DNA of 64,000 bases, taken from the NCBI GenBank assembly GCA_020747015.1, contig JAGTJM010000005.1:372001-436000 (forward strand), given 5' to 3'. The stretch's first letter is position 1. The number at the start of each line of letters is the position of its first letter. This DNA comes from Pyrenochaeta sp. MPI-SDFR-AT-0127. Lineage: Eukaryota; Ascomycota; Dothideomycetes; Pleosporales; Cucurbitariaceae. The position numbers and the translations under genes are program-made. A model generated the notes under the pieces. It searched no databases. It saw only the letters and a program-made list of their open reading frames with translations, and was not told the DNA's origin. This document shows, one piece after another, positions 46,951 through 59,131 of this stretch.

Positions 46951-49638
46951 CTGGGCGCTGATTTCAGGGGCGGCCTGCGCAGATCAAATAGCGGTATAGA
47001 AATGCTACCGACTGGGTGAAGGTGAGGTCAAGTGAAGGCTACTTGAATGTCTGGATATCCCCACTGGCAGCTGTCGCCTGGCCAGTCGCAGCTATCTCAA
47101 TGCGCTGGGACAATGTGGGGGAACTTGGTTAAGGCAGGACAGGGGGGAGAGACAGCCGCCCGCAACAGCGAACGACAACGCATCTTTCCACCCACACTTT
47201 TCTCGTTTGACCGCTAAGCTACGTATCCACCATTGAGACGAGCACACGTCGGGTCCTGTCTCTTGCATTGCTTCATCTATCAACTTGTATCATCGCGCTC
47301 ATTACGGACCAGACATGGCCCATCATGCCATGTTGGTCTCATCTTAATCACGGCTCATATTTCCAGACATTGCTGTCTTTGCAGATTGCCCCCTGCAGCT
47401 GTCACAAAGCTATCTGTGGGCAGGCATCGATTGGGCATTGTTCAACGGCGCCGTTGTGGACATTGCATACCTACCTGAGAGACCATGACGGTTTTCTCAG
47501 GGTGGAGCACTGCTGACAGAAGTTTGACATTGATCGACGTTAACAATGAACTTTGTCCAGCATCAACCTCACTATGCTTCCAGATAAGCCTTGGCGGTAT
47601 TAAGTAGCCTGTGTCTCGGTTCAACCTGGGATTATGGCACTTCCATTGACACTGTGAGCTTTTTACGTCTGCGCAAGCATGCCAGGAATAGCTTTTATCA
47701 AAGTAACACCGAGGGTAGCTCTGATGAACGCGTTAAGTGGGACCTGTTCGAGGTGTAAGTAGACGACAATTTATAACCATATAAGCTTGAAGTCTTCCAT
47801 GTACTTCATGACCGAAGAGAATGGAAATCTTCATCAATATTTATCAATATCCGCCTATATATATAGTACTCGCTCGACACAAATCTCTTTTCGTATATTT
47901 GATAAAGTATAGTAATATGCATCCCTGCGATGCAGAGTATATCATGCTTGCAATCATCCTCATATTTGTAAAGGATCACAGAGTTTGGAAGTACGGTCAC
48001 GTTCGGTTCATGCATTTGCAGATCTGGTACAAGTATCATGATCATAACATCAGCAATAAATAGCTAATGAGTTGTTACTCTTGCTCTCAAACTCAGAGTG
48101 CCCAATGCGGCTGAAGTGCAAGGCTGTGAGGTAACCATGGACGAAGTCCAAGAAGACATACGAGCACCATTCCCTCACTCCTCGTGGATTGCATGAGTAG
48201 GCAATCAATCTGTGCTAGGTTCTCTGTGACGTCTACACAAAACAGGATTCGGCGTTCTTTGACTCGGAACCCATGATAATAGAACTTTTGGCTCGTTAGG
48301 TTCCAGAGAAGCGCAATAAGCGTTATCACAAGTCGAGTGCTGTGGCACACGGATGAACAATGACAGCTTTTGGAAGGCAATAATGGTTGAAGAACAATGG
48401 CAAAAAGCTAATCCACAGTTTGGTACAAGGACACCTCCCACATGGAAACATCTGTATCCTTATAAAGCTTTTTGATAGACGTCCTACAGCTAGGCATGAT
48501 ATATGCGTGAAAGCATTTTCAAAAGAATGTCTGTGAGTAACGGGATAGAACACCTCCAAACCACAATTAAGTACCTCCTTAACACAAGATCACATGGATA
48601 TCTAGCTTTGTGCCCTCAAAGTTTTTCTTGTACGTAGAGTGACGAATATGTTTTGTCCATTCACAATCATTAAACTCCCGCCCCGTCTCATACATGGAGC
48701 GGTTACACACGAAAACACCATTACTCCACAAAGTGAATCAGAGATGCCCGCACTTTTCCTGTTTCTTAATATCAGCGGAAGCTCAGGCCGCCCTTTGGTA
48801 TAACAACCATTGTGCTACACTGGAAGCTTCTTGTAGATTGACTGGTCCTGTCAGAATGCAGGTTTGTACCTGCTGCGCCATGCAACTAAAGGTACGCGAT
48901 GATCATTGAACACTGATCATGCTGTGCAGAACAATACAATCGTCAATCTGGCTCACGGCATGACAGTTTATGCTCGCACTGACTTAAACGAACTGTAAAA
49001 TATATTCACACTTTTTACCTCTCTGCAAGGTGAGACTCCTGTGGAGCGACAAAAGGGCATTTGTTACACAAATGCCTTGTAATGTGATGATGCTGGCCTA
49101 CTATGCACCACTAATAGCCCCTGGCAATCGGCGCTCTCATGAATTCTCGTTATTGAAGTCGCTCTGTGTCAAAGATAGTTCTTTCTTCGAGACAAGGACA
49201 ATAATTTGTTAGGAAATGATATCCTGTAATCGTAAACTCACTTTGCTCTTGCCCCGCAAGACAAGTGGCGCTGAATGGAACCATCCACGGCAGGAACACG
49301 GATACCCCCTTCCCCCAGACCTTCTGCAACACTGCCACTACTGCATTTTGCCAACACTGTGCCATAAGTTCCGATAAATGCTTCATCGCCTGTATATCTT
49401 TGCTTAAGCCCGTCCACTGCATTAGATTAGGAGTCGGTGCTGCTAAATTTGTATTGCAGACTGTACAGTGTACAATGTATGAGCATCTCAAGGATACTGA
49501 CACGAGTTGAACCAGGTCAATGGCTGATAATGTGCGCATTTCCTCTGAGCCAAGACCCGCCGAAAATTGCCCCTGGATTGCGACGACTTGGCCGGACGGC
49601 TACGCTGAGAATCACACGATTTGTCATTATTAGGCAGC
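46951..49638. other. gene-poor region
   Basis: About 2.7 kb of AT-rich DNA with short ORFs on both strands. Some minus-strand frames at 49150-49539 (reading AMKHLSELMAQCWQNAVVAV) look protein-like and may belong to the possible gene described at 49639-50370. A small hairpin (GGCATTTG and CAAATGCC, 5-bp loop) lies at 49056-49076. Confidence 0.5.
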
Positions 49639-50370
49639 TTATCGAGAATCACGCAAGGAAACATCATACAGCATGCGAAGGAATTTTGGAAGCCGCGAAC
49701 GCCAGGTTGTAACTTTCTCAACAGTGCACGCATCATGCCTAGCCATGAAGGAGTGAAGACAGTGGATCAGCGACGATTGTGGATGCCACATCATCTTTCC
49801 CTTGATGATCTTCTGAGCCCAGCAAACGGGCTTTTCTATTTGGCGCCCAGTTACGAAGAAGTCAAGAAGGTCTCCAATCATGGCTCGTCTATCAGACTTG
49901 GAGAGTTTGTCATCAGCGTCACTTGAAGGCAAGTGTGCGGGATCAAGAAGAGACATTCCATCCGTAATTGCACATATTGCTGAAGGTGAGCATTTTGACC
50001 GTCGCCATCAAATAAATGTGTCGGGAGTTCCATGGCTTGTCAGAAGAGACTATTCTCGGTTGCCCAAATGAAGAATCTCGCACTGAGAGACGATTCGGTA
50101 ATGGCCACCATGATTGCAATAACTTCAGTTTGCCAAGACTATCTTTGATATCTTGGTGTGGATGTCGATTGGATCGACATGACCATTGGTGCTGAAGCCA
50201 TAGTATTGTTCAAGGAGATGAGCGCCTTTGTGCGGAGGGGTTATTCTGTCATGGACTGCTTGGCTATGGTCCGTGGACGAAGGGATGATCAGGCCTGGCC
50301 ATAGGACTGGACTTCGACCTTGTCTAATAGAAATAGAAAGCGTCATAACGGCATAGTTATGAAAAGCCAT
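49639..50370 (-). other. possible gene or gene remnants, minus strand
   Basis: An ATG at 50370 in a good context opens MAFHNYAVMTLSISIRQGRS and reads to 50125 (81 codons, ending HTKISKIVLAN). A second frame (49956-49639) reads MSLLDPAHLPSSDADDKL and RRAMIGDLLDFFVTG; it could start at an acceptor just upstream (CTTCAG, then ICAITDG). I could not join the two with clean GT..AG introns. Plus-strand frames over the same bases are also open, so the coding strand is not certain. No family recognised. This may be a decayed gene. Confidence 0.3.
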
Positions 50371-51900
50371 GCCGGTTATACGGGCTATGTTTACAACTCA
50401 ACTCAGCACAACAAGCGCGCTTCGCAAGTCTGATCTGCATTTGCAAACTGAAATGCCTCCACAGAAGCGGCCCGAGGTGTTGGCACATTGTTGATCATGT
50501 TTGAACTTCAGCTGCCGAGTGATAACTGTGCTCGTGCCTACAATCTCGACATTGTGACGAGAATTGCGCGACTGTCTTGTGGCGTTGAAACAATATCTAG
50601 GCCTCCTCTCCCAGGGTCCCATGTGGTATTCGTCGCCGACAAATGTCTTGGGCATCTGAGATCCGACGCCCCGTCACTGGCCACAAAGCTCCGACTTTGG
50701 GGAGCCATTCTAGCCCAAATATGTATGGACGATCAAAAGCAGCAGTTCACGGAGAGCATATCACGTGTTTCATCCCAGCGTGCCGCACTAGCCGTTGATC
50801 AGGCAGTGCACCGTCTCCAGGTCTGTGGGAGGCCAATAGTGAAGGGCAAACGAACGATCCCAGGTTGGTGGGTTCGCCGGGCAAATCCAAGCATGCCTGT
50901 CACTTTTCGGGTCTGTCACTTTTCGGACCACCTCCATATTACTATCGCATGGGCTCGGTCGACATTGCTCCGTAGGATTACACACTCCAGCACTGTACAA
51001 TCTTGATGCCAGAGGCAATTGCACACGAGCTGTGCTATTAAGATGGGTGTGGTATTGGAGGGTTCCCGTGATACTGGCACGACTAGCACCGCTAACTTTC
51101 CACGCCGCCATCCAGGATCATCCTAGAAGCACGCGCTCGAAGACCAGAGGACGACTATACCACAGAGATACAGACATGGCCTAGACGCGCGGAGATTTGT
51201 TTTTTCGGTTTGACATTGTGACATGGCGACGGCCCGAAGTCGTCTATTCGTTGGTGGGGGTTGGATGGAGTCGGTTCTTGCAGATGACGTGCTCTGCGGA
51301 GCCGATGTCAACATCGTGCCGAGCGTCCTGGTCCCTGGGTACTCTCTTAGCTTAGTCCCTTCGCAACGACAATCAACACCAGAAAACATGTGGAGAACGT
51401 GCCAAATTCATCGTCACCAAGAACTGGATGATGTCAAGAGATAGAATTCGTGTTGGAATGCACGTTGAAGGGCCTATTTTGATGAGGTCTTTTCAAGCTC
51501 GCTGTCCACAGTGGCATGCGAAGCTGCTGACATTGGCAAAAGCTTGACCCCGACGGACCGTGTGCGAGCGCATCAACACACCAGAAGCCTGGGCTTCTTG
51601 GGCAAAATCAAGAAGACCACAAGAAAAACACAAGACATCCAGCCGCACCCTTCCGATGTCCAATCCTTGGTCAAAGTGGTGAATCTGCTCCGAAGACGCC
51701 TGTGGCTCAACGACCCTTATCTGTGTCGTCAATATGGACCCAGCCAAGCTGTCGACGAGATAAATAACGAAGCCTAGCCTGCCGAGCGACGCTCGACGAG
51801 ACTTTGCCATGAACTCACCGCACTTGGCGACGCACTTTCAGGCGCACTTCTGATATTGTCCCACGCAATCGGCAGAGACTTCGGAGCCTGGTGAGCTTGG
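50371..51900. other. gene-poor region with scattered ORFs
   Basis: About 1.5 kb. A 172-codon plus frame (50488-51006) and smaller frames near 51511-51777 show no recognisable domain. A 14-bp direct repeat (CTGTCACTTTTCGG) occurs at 50897-50910 and 50913-50926. The right end is the promoter of the transporter gene. Confidence 0.4.
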
Positions 51901-51903
51901 TGC

Positions 51904-51910
51904 TATATAA
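51904..51910 (+). promoter_or_regulatory. TATA box of the transporter gene
   Basis: TATATAA about 120 bp upstream of the ATG at 52030, in the place expected for a core promoter element. Confidence 0.5.
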
Positions 51911-52029
51911 GTATCCAGGCTGACTGCCATGTATCCTTGTCACAGTTGTCAGGAGCTTCTTCGGAGTACTCACATCGACTCTCTGACACTTTCTGGTCAA
52001 CAGCGCCAATCTTGGCCCACACCAGCAAT

Positions 52030-53744
52030 ATGGGCACCGACACCAAAGATGTCTACTATGCCGAGGATGGTACGCAGGAAGTTACCCCTACGCGCGACTG
52101 GACGCCTGCGGAGGAGAAGAAGGCCAAGCGCAAGTGAGTAGCACTACCAGACTCATTGGGATTTCTCTGACGACAAACTATCCAGGCTTGATCTAATTAT
52201 CATGCCTCTTCTTACGCTCGGTTTCTTCTGTCTGCAGCTCGACCGAGGCAATATCGCCAACGCCATCACCGACAACTTCATGGAAGATATCAACATCAAC
52301 CAGGATCAATTCAACGTCGGACAGCAAATGCTGTCTCTTGGTATCGTGCTCTTTGAGATTCCAGCCAACATGGCCCTTTATCGCGTGGGTCCCGGCAAAT
52401 GGCTCACACTCCAGCTCTTCCTCTTCGGCACCGTCAGCACCTTCCAGGCCTTCCAGACAAACTACGCCTCCTTCATTGCGACTCGATTCTTGCTCGGTAT
52501 CACTGAGTCTGGTTTCATTCCTGGTGGTCTCTGGACACTTTCCACTTGGTATACTCGATCAGAGACAGCCAAGCGAGTCATGATCTTCTACTTCGGCAAC
52601 CAATTTGGTCAAGCTTCCGCTAAACTCCTCGCTTATGGTATCCTCCACATGCGCGGTGTTGGCGGCAAGGCTGGATGGTTTTGGCTTTTCACTCTCATGG
52701 GTGGCTTCACTATTCTCAGTGGCTTCGTCTTGGGTTTCTGCCTTCCCGATTCCTTCAAGAAACCCCATTCCACGTTCCTGCCCAATGTTAAGATCTTCAG
52801 CGAAAGAGAGATTCATATCCTTCGCAACCGTGTTCACATCGACGACCCCGCCAAGAGCAGGAAGAAGAAGAAGATCGGTCTTCCAGCATTCAAGAAAGCT
52901 GTAAGTACCCCAACTACCAGTAAATATACCGCTCTGACATGACTTCCAGTTCAGCAACTGGCGCATGTGGTGCCACTTGGGTATCACCATGTGCAACAAT
53001 GGCCCTCAGCGTGCTTTTGATACCTACGCTCCTTCCATTGTGAGATCATTCGGCTTCGGACAACTTAGATCAAACGCTATGGCTGCCGTCGGTCTGTTCA
53101 TTCAGATCCCTGTATCCTTCTCCTTCAGTTGGTTTTCGGATCACTTGTAAGTTTTCAACACATGCCGGGATGTTATGATGTACTGACCACCATTCCACAG
53201 CAACCGACGTGGTGAAACCGTCATGGCTGGTTTCAGCTGCCATCTACTGGGTTACATCTTCAACCGCATCTTCACGGAGCTGAGCAACCGTAACGTCAGG
53301 TACTTCGGTGTTGTCTGGACGCAAACATTCGGCACATTCTCTCATCCGCTCAACATCACTTGGATGTCTCTTACTTGCACGGACTCGGAAGAGAGAGCAC
53401 TTGCCATGGCTATGTATGATCTCTCCCTCTTCACCCACCATGACTCAACACTGACGATCATCAGGGTCATTATGGGCGCAAACATTGCCGGTATCTATGG
53501 TGCACAGATCTTCCGTAACGACGATCGACCCCGCTACCGCCGTGGCTTCGCTATTGCCTGCGCTGTCCTCGCTGTTGGTCTCTCCTTGGCCCTCATCCGC
53601 TACGTCGATGGCAAGATCCGTGAGCGCCGCAAGGCTCGCAATCTAGAGGATTCTTCCGCCGAGGACGTTTCCAGGGTTCCTCCTGTTGTCCCAGCCGAGG
53701 ACATTCCTGCTCCTATTGTCGATGGAAGGAGGCCTTCCATCTAG
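52030..53744 (+). CDS. MFS transporter, Dal5/anion:cation symporter family
   Basis: Five exons give 502 residues: 52030-52133, 52186-52900, 52950-53146, 53201-53413 and 53465-53744; introns are 49-54 bp, with GTGAGT, GTAAGT, GTAAGT and GTATGA donors. The last intron must be removed to give RALAMAMVIMGANIAGIYGA; reading through inserts 17 odd residues. The ACS-family signature is LDRGNIANAITDNFMEDI in helix 1, then IPANMALYRVGPGKWL, and the family loop FIPGGLWTLSTWYTR. Twelve membrane helices are expected, with a charged central loop (KSRKKKKIG). Relatives import allantoate, nicotinate, pantothenate, tartrate or similar organic anions; the substrate cannot be told. The tail is acidic and Pro-rich. 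A TATA box precedes it. Confidence 0.93.
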
Positions 53745-56410
53745 ATTGTCTTTTGAACAGTACACTATGATACCACCAAGAAGTAAATGTGAGATACTAT
53801 GGACGAGGATTAAGAGAGGTGTGAGTTTTCGTGGGGGACCATGTAATCATTCTTTAACTCTGACTGCTTACATGCCGTCTTTTGTAACGATGCTACTGAA
53901 TGATACCAATCTTTCGCTTTAATACTACTATTACTCTTTGCACGATGCAAGCTTTTGATTTTGAGAACCTCGACCACGCGTAAGTCTTCACTTTCGCTGC
54001 AAGATTCCACGCCGCTGGCGATTTTAAATCCTATCCACTCAGTATTACTACACATAGCCCATCAACTGGCAGACTCTCCTCTCAGAGATATTACTATCAA
54101 GTGATTGCCTTCCTATTCTCATGAAACCTCACCCTAGCTCTTGAGTACAAGGTCCCCTCTTCGTCAGCATTTGTGAAAATGTCCTCACTATCTTCGTGAA
54201 TATTTTCCTAATTCGACCATCAACTCAAAGGAGGGTCTGTAACCCTGAAATTGTGACGTCATTCCGTATTCTACCGAAGCTGCATCTCCAACGGTGTTCG
54301 TGATACTATTCGAGTTTGAACATGTGGAGTGGTTCTTGCCATGCGTTATGATCACACGTGTGAGCACCATCTTCGGCAGCTAATGGAAGGATGCTGTCAC
54401 CCTGCAGATAGCTCATGTATGTAGTCGTAATATTGACAGGGGACTTAAGGTAGCAAAGATCAGAGAACTTTTATACCCGACTGATGTAAGACCTATCCAT
54501 GAGCCACTTTATGCGCTTCACTCGTGGGAACATGGAATTTCTGTTGCAAGGTTCTCCTACTCACTCTTGCCTTGTGTACTTTATGGTTTTTCGATTCTGC
54601 ACATTTGTATAGAACTATCTTTCACTTCTATGGCAACGGAACAGATACTCGCTTCGACTATCCGAGTATTGTGGGGAAGGTAATCAATGCACCCATTAAT
54701 ACGCACGCTTGATACCATAAGAAGCTAAGCCGTCAAGACACTAGCCACCGACTTGCGGCTCCTTGTCCTACGCTTTGTGGGCCACAGAGCGCTAGGAGGA
54801 GTTCCTGATTGGATTTATCCCAGCACATATCAAACCATTGGTTCTTGGTTGTGGTGCGAATGCGGAGGTCGGAATGGCATATCGGAACAAAATGCGCTTT
54901 CACGTGACTGCGCGTGTTGAGCAAATTTTGCCATGGCGGGCAGGTGCTGCTTCACTAAAATGTTTTTTATTTTGAACTTCTTGATTATTTCGTACTCCCA
55001 GTGATCTTATGGTCTAAGGACTTTCTCTATATCGGAAGGGCACTACCCTTTCTATTCAGAGCTGTTTCCTCCTATTGTTTGAAATGATCACATATTTGGA
55101 CCATAGGCTTGTAGCGGTAAATGGGAAGATACTAAGATCGACGAGTACGGCAAATGTGGGCTTCACAAGGAATTTAACATTCGAGATAGATTTTGCATCA
55201 ATGAAAGTGTGAATATCGCAAGAACATTAGTTAGAAACACTTACAGGTAAATGAACACTAAAGACGGCTTGGAAGACACCAATAGAATAGTGGTATTGCG
55301 ACAGCAGATTTCTCTGGCTTACGCCGGCTTAGATAAGACCTGCACATATTTCGAGTGACACAGGCTTAACCACGGTAGAGGGTCTATAAGCCCTATTGGC
55401 TTCGTAACTTTTCCATGAGGTGTCATTTTGAGGAAATAAATGAACGAAAAGGTACAGGAAAGCTTACATCAGAACTTCTAATTGACAAAACCAGTAAACA
55501 GTCTTCCAATACCAGTAACAAATCTAAGCAACCCCGGATGGACTTCTCATGCTTCTGAGGGTCATTATCATCCTGCCCTGCAACACCCTTCGGAACCCTT
55601 GCTTCAGTGTGGGCCACCACGTCGTGCTCTGCAAGATAATGACCACAGTTTCGGGTCCTACGTATCGCTGCAAGTGTCCTCGTGAGGCGCATCATGGTAG
55701 AATTATTCCCATATGTGGAAGCCCTGATTTGTAACCCATAATCAGATCACATGAAGCTGACTCCAGGGATCTCACAACAAATCAGACAGTCCCACCGGCT
55801 ATACAACATCACGTAGCAGAGGAATCCCGTGTGCATGTTTATGATTTCATAGCCTCGAAGATTGACCTCGGCGTTCTATGTTCCTGCTCGCTACACCAAG
55901 TACCCCGCTATCACCCCGCATACCGATACGGCTAGATTCCGACTCCGAAGTTCCGAATAGAACAAAATGATTCGACACTTCCTCGTGAAGCCTTGAGTGG
56001 CTCGAAGAGTACGAGAAGGGATCACTTATGCAAAGCTGTCAGTTCGATCGACTCGTGTGGCGGTACAACAGCCAAGTGTACCATGTTCCGGCTGAACGGA
56101 AGGTGGGTTTAAGATCAGTCTTGAACAAGAAGCTCTATTTGACCTGCATTGCCCTGGAGCTGTATCCTCTCACGCGCGTAACTAGTCCTTCGCCCTTGTG
56201 CAATATCTCCTCTACTGTAATCATTCCTGCAGCTAAGACAAGCAAGGCCCCCTTCAGGTTCATAGTCACTCACATTACCTACCACATTCATCCACACCAA
56301 GACGTCAGCATTTAGCATCTTCCAGGAGGATCTTGGCATCGCACAAGTATAAATTGCTTCCAATTCTCTCAATATAAGCAGTTGCCATCCTCGATACAAA
56401 TTTGTGAATA
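53745..56410. other. intergenic region without a supported gene
   Basis: About 2.7 kb, AT-rich. At 53945-53979 an ATG opens MQAFDFENLDHA followed directly by a GTAAGT donor, resembling a first exon; a TAG acceptor at about 54057 would add only ~20 more residues before a stop, so at best a gene fragment. Other ORFs are short. No tRNA or repeat array seen. Confidence 0.5.
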
Positions 56411-58494
56411 ATGGCCCCAGATCTCAATTCTCTAGGGAGCGATGGACGATGGGACTACTCTACCCCTGGTTCAAGTGGATACAATATCCCCGACATTACG
56501 TACAATGTATGTCTTGAGTTTAATTCCCCTCTTGGACATTATTAATAATAATAATAGGATCCTTCTTCGCGAAAGCTGAAGGTCTTAACCATCGGAGCTG
56601 GCGTTTCCGGCATCCAATTGGCGTACCAAATCCAAAAGAGTACTGAAAACGTAGAACACGTCATTTACGAAAAGAATGCAAATATTGGTGGCACCTGGTT
56701 GGAGAATAGATACCCTGGTACGGTCAACAATGTGTCACGGCCATTGCGATGAGCTAATAATCGATAGGGTGTGCTTGCGACATTCCCTCCCATGCATATA
56801 CTCTGAACTTTGCTCTCAACCCAGACTGGCCTCGCTTCTTCTCATACGCTCCAGATATTCAGAAGTATCTTGAGAAGGTAGTAGAGGTATTTGATCTCCG
56901 CAAGTACATGACTTTCAACACCGAAGTCGTCCGCTCCGAATGGCAGGAAGCCAGCGGAAAATGGAAAGTCACCTTGAAACAGAAGACGGCAGATGGTGGC
57001 AGCAGAGTGTTTGAGGAAGAATGTGACCTGCTACTTTATGCTACAGGTATCTTGAACAACTACAAGTGGCCAGCTATCAAAGGCATCAACAGCTTCAGAG
57101 GCCGGATTGTACACACAGCCACGTGGCCAGAGGACTACCAAGAAGACAAATGGGCTAACGACCGCATTGCCGTTATTGGCTCAGGCGCGTCTTCTATCCA
57201 GACAGTGCCTAAAATGCAACCGCATGTCAAGCATATGGATATTTTTGTTCGTACCGGCGTCTGGTTCGTCCAGATTGCCAACAACTTTGGCCAAAATAAA
57301 GAGTACAGCCAAGAAGAACGAGATGAATTCCGAAGCGATCCAAAAAAGTTGTTAGCGCACGCAAAGGATATTGAGGGCCAGGTCAATGGTCTTTGGGGCG
57401 CGTTCTATTCGGGGAGCGAAGGGCAAAAGGCTGCGCAAGACTTGTTCAGAGAGAGGATGAAGGAATTTATCAAGGACAAGAGATTGCTTGATGGTTTCAC
57501 ACCAAAGTTCGAAGTTGGCTGTACGTCATTCCTATGTTGTGTTTGACCTGCCAGCTACTGACTATTGTTTAGGCCGTCGTATCACACCTGGAGATCCATA
57601 TATGGAAGCCATTCAGAAGGAAAACGTCGATGTGCACTTTACTGGCGTCGACGAGGTCACAGAAAAAGGTGTTGTCGGAAACGACGGCATCGAACGCGAA
57701 GTCGATACCATTGTCTGCGCAACTGGCTTCGACGTCACGTACCGCCCGCGCTTCCCAGTCATTGGCAGGAACGGTGTTGATTTGTACGAGAAGTGGAAAG
57801 ACGAGCCCGAGTCCTACCTCGGCCTGGGTTGCCCAGATATGCCGAATTGGATTATATTCATTGGACCGACTTGGTGCGTATACTCTCTTGAGAATCACCG
57901 AGGAATCTCCCAAGGAACCCAAAAAAATCATAGCTAACAACCATGTCCAGGCCAGTAGAAAACGGCTCCGTGACCGGCCCCCTCCTCGGCGTAGCTGAAT
58001 ATACCGTACAAATCATCAAGAAGATGCAGCGCGACCACATCAAATCCTGGGTGCCCCGACAAGACATTACCGACCGCTTTAACGAGCACGCACAAGAATG
58101 GATCAAGCACACGGTATGGAAAGGATCGTGCCGCTCATGGTACAAGAACAACGACACGGGCCGCGTCAACGCCGTGTGGCCCGGATCCAGCAACCAGTAC
58201 GCCGAAGTAATTGCAACACCGCGCTACGAGGACTTTCACATTGAATACCTGCATTCGAACCCATGGGCTCACCTCGGAATGGGCTATGCGGTGTGCAATA
58301 AACAGTTTCCAAATTCAGATGTCTCCCCGTATCTTGCCCTCGAGCGCATTGATCCGAAGTGGCTCAAGGCGATTGGCTACGAGGGTCCTGCGCTGGAGGT
58401 GCAGAAGGCGAGGGAGCAGAAGGAAGAGCCGGCGGTGAAGAGGACCGCTGCTGATGGTGGTATTGAGGGGAATGCATTGACACAGGACAAGTAA
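56411..58494 (+). CDS. Baeyer-Villiger-type flavin monooxygenase
   Basis: Five exons give 617 residues: 56411-56506, 56558-56717, 56768-57520, 57573-57873 and 57951-58494; introns are 50-77 bp. The first intron contains an AAT repeat next to its acceptor. Two Rossmann motifs are present, TIGAGVSGIQLAYQ for FAD near residue 45 and AVIGSGASSIQTVP for NADPH. The type I BVMO fingerprint FRGRIVHTATWPED lies between them. Other family segments are GGTWLENRYPGCACDIPSH (split by the second intron) and VCATGFDVTYRPRFP. Such enzymes insert oxygen next to a carbonyl, turning ketones into esters or lactones, often in secondary metabolism or steroid breakdown. No synthase or other biosynthetic gene is adjacent, so the substrate is open. 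No signal peptide; cytosolic. Confidence 0.95.
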
Positions 58495-59131
58495 GGTATG
58501 TCAATGTTTTGCATTTCTGGTTTGCCTGTTGTATTTGAATATGTTTGTTGATTACTTGTCTTTCAGTATGCGTGTTTTCATGCTCGAAAAGAGCGCCGTG
58601 TAATTCAATATTGACTTTTTGTAGGACCACTCGAAGTCGCTTATAAACATGGTTTCAATGTTGACCGTGTAACATCACTAACATTAAACACAATACACCA
58701 GTCATGACTAGATAGAATGATAAATTTGTTTCCATCACCAATGCTGTACCACTGCCATGTGATTCTGTTTGATACAGACGTCAATAAGTGCATTGACGGT
58801 ACATAGCCCTTCACGCACCAGTTCATCTAGTGATTCTCAGTGCCAGCTTGTGTACTCACTTAGGCATGTGAGAGTCCTTAAGTAGACAAATATCGAATCA
58901 AGCTCAACTTCAACAATAATATGACACCGCGACTGTATGATGCATGTATGTATTATTTTCTACATTCCAACATGTACATGAAAGGGTATAGAGACATGGC
59001 ACACAACTCCAACCCGAGCGAAGACTGCACTAAAAAGTTCCCTTTCGGAGAGAAACACGACCTAATTCCTGAACGCCGACCGCAAGTATTTTACCCTTCG
59101 AAGCCCGTATGTCTGATGGTGATGCCGACAA
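58495..59131. other. 3' intergenic region
   Basis: About 640 bp between convergent genes. Nothing recognised. Confidence 0.5.

Noticed and set aside
45824..46999. A 391-codon plus-strand ORF
   Set aside because: Antisense of the Ser/Thr/Pro-rich head of the coiled-coil protein; Val/Ala/Gly-rich composition reflects codon complement.
47806..48063. Overlapping ORFs on both strands in AT-rich DNA
   Set aside because: Low complexity (Ile/Tyr/Lys-rich), no start context, no introns, no domain.
50488..51006. 172-codon plus-strand ORF
   Set aside because: Length is possible by chance at this base composition; no domain, and protein-like frames on the other strand nearby compete with it.
53414..53464. 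Reading through 53414-53464 in the transporter
   Set aside because: It adds 17 residues inside a conserved helix; the GTATGA..CAG intron gives the family sequence.
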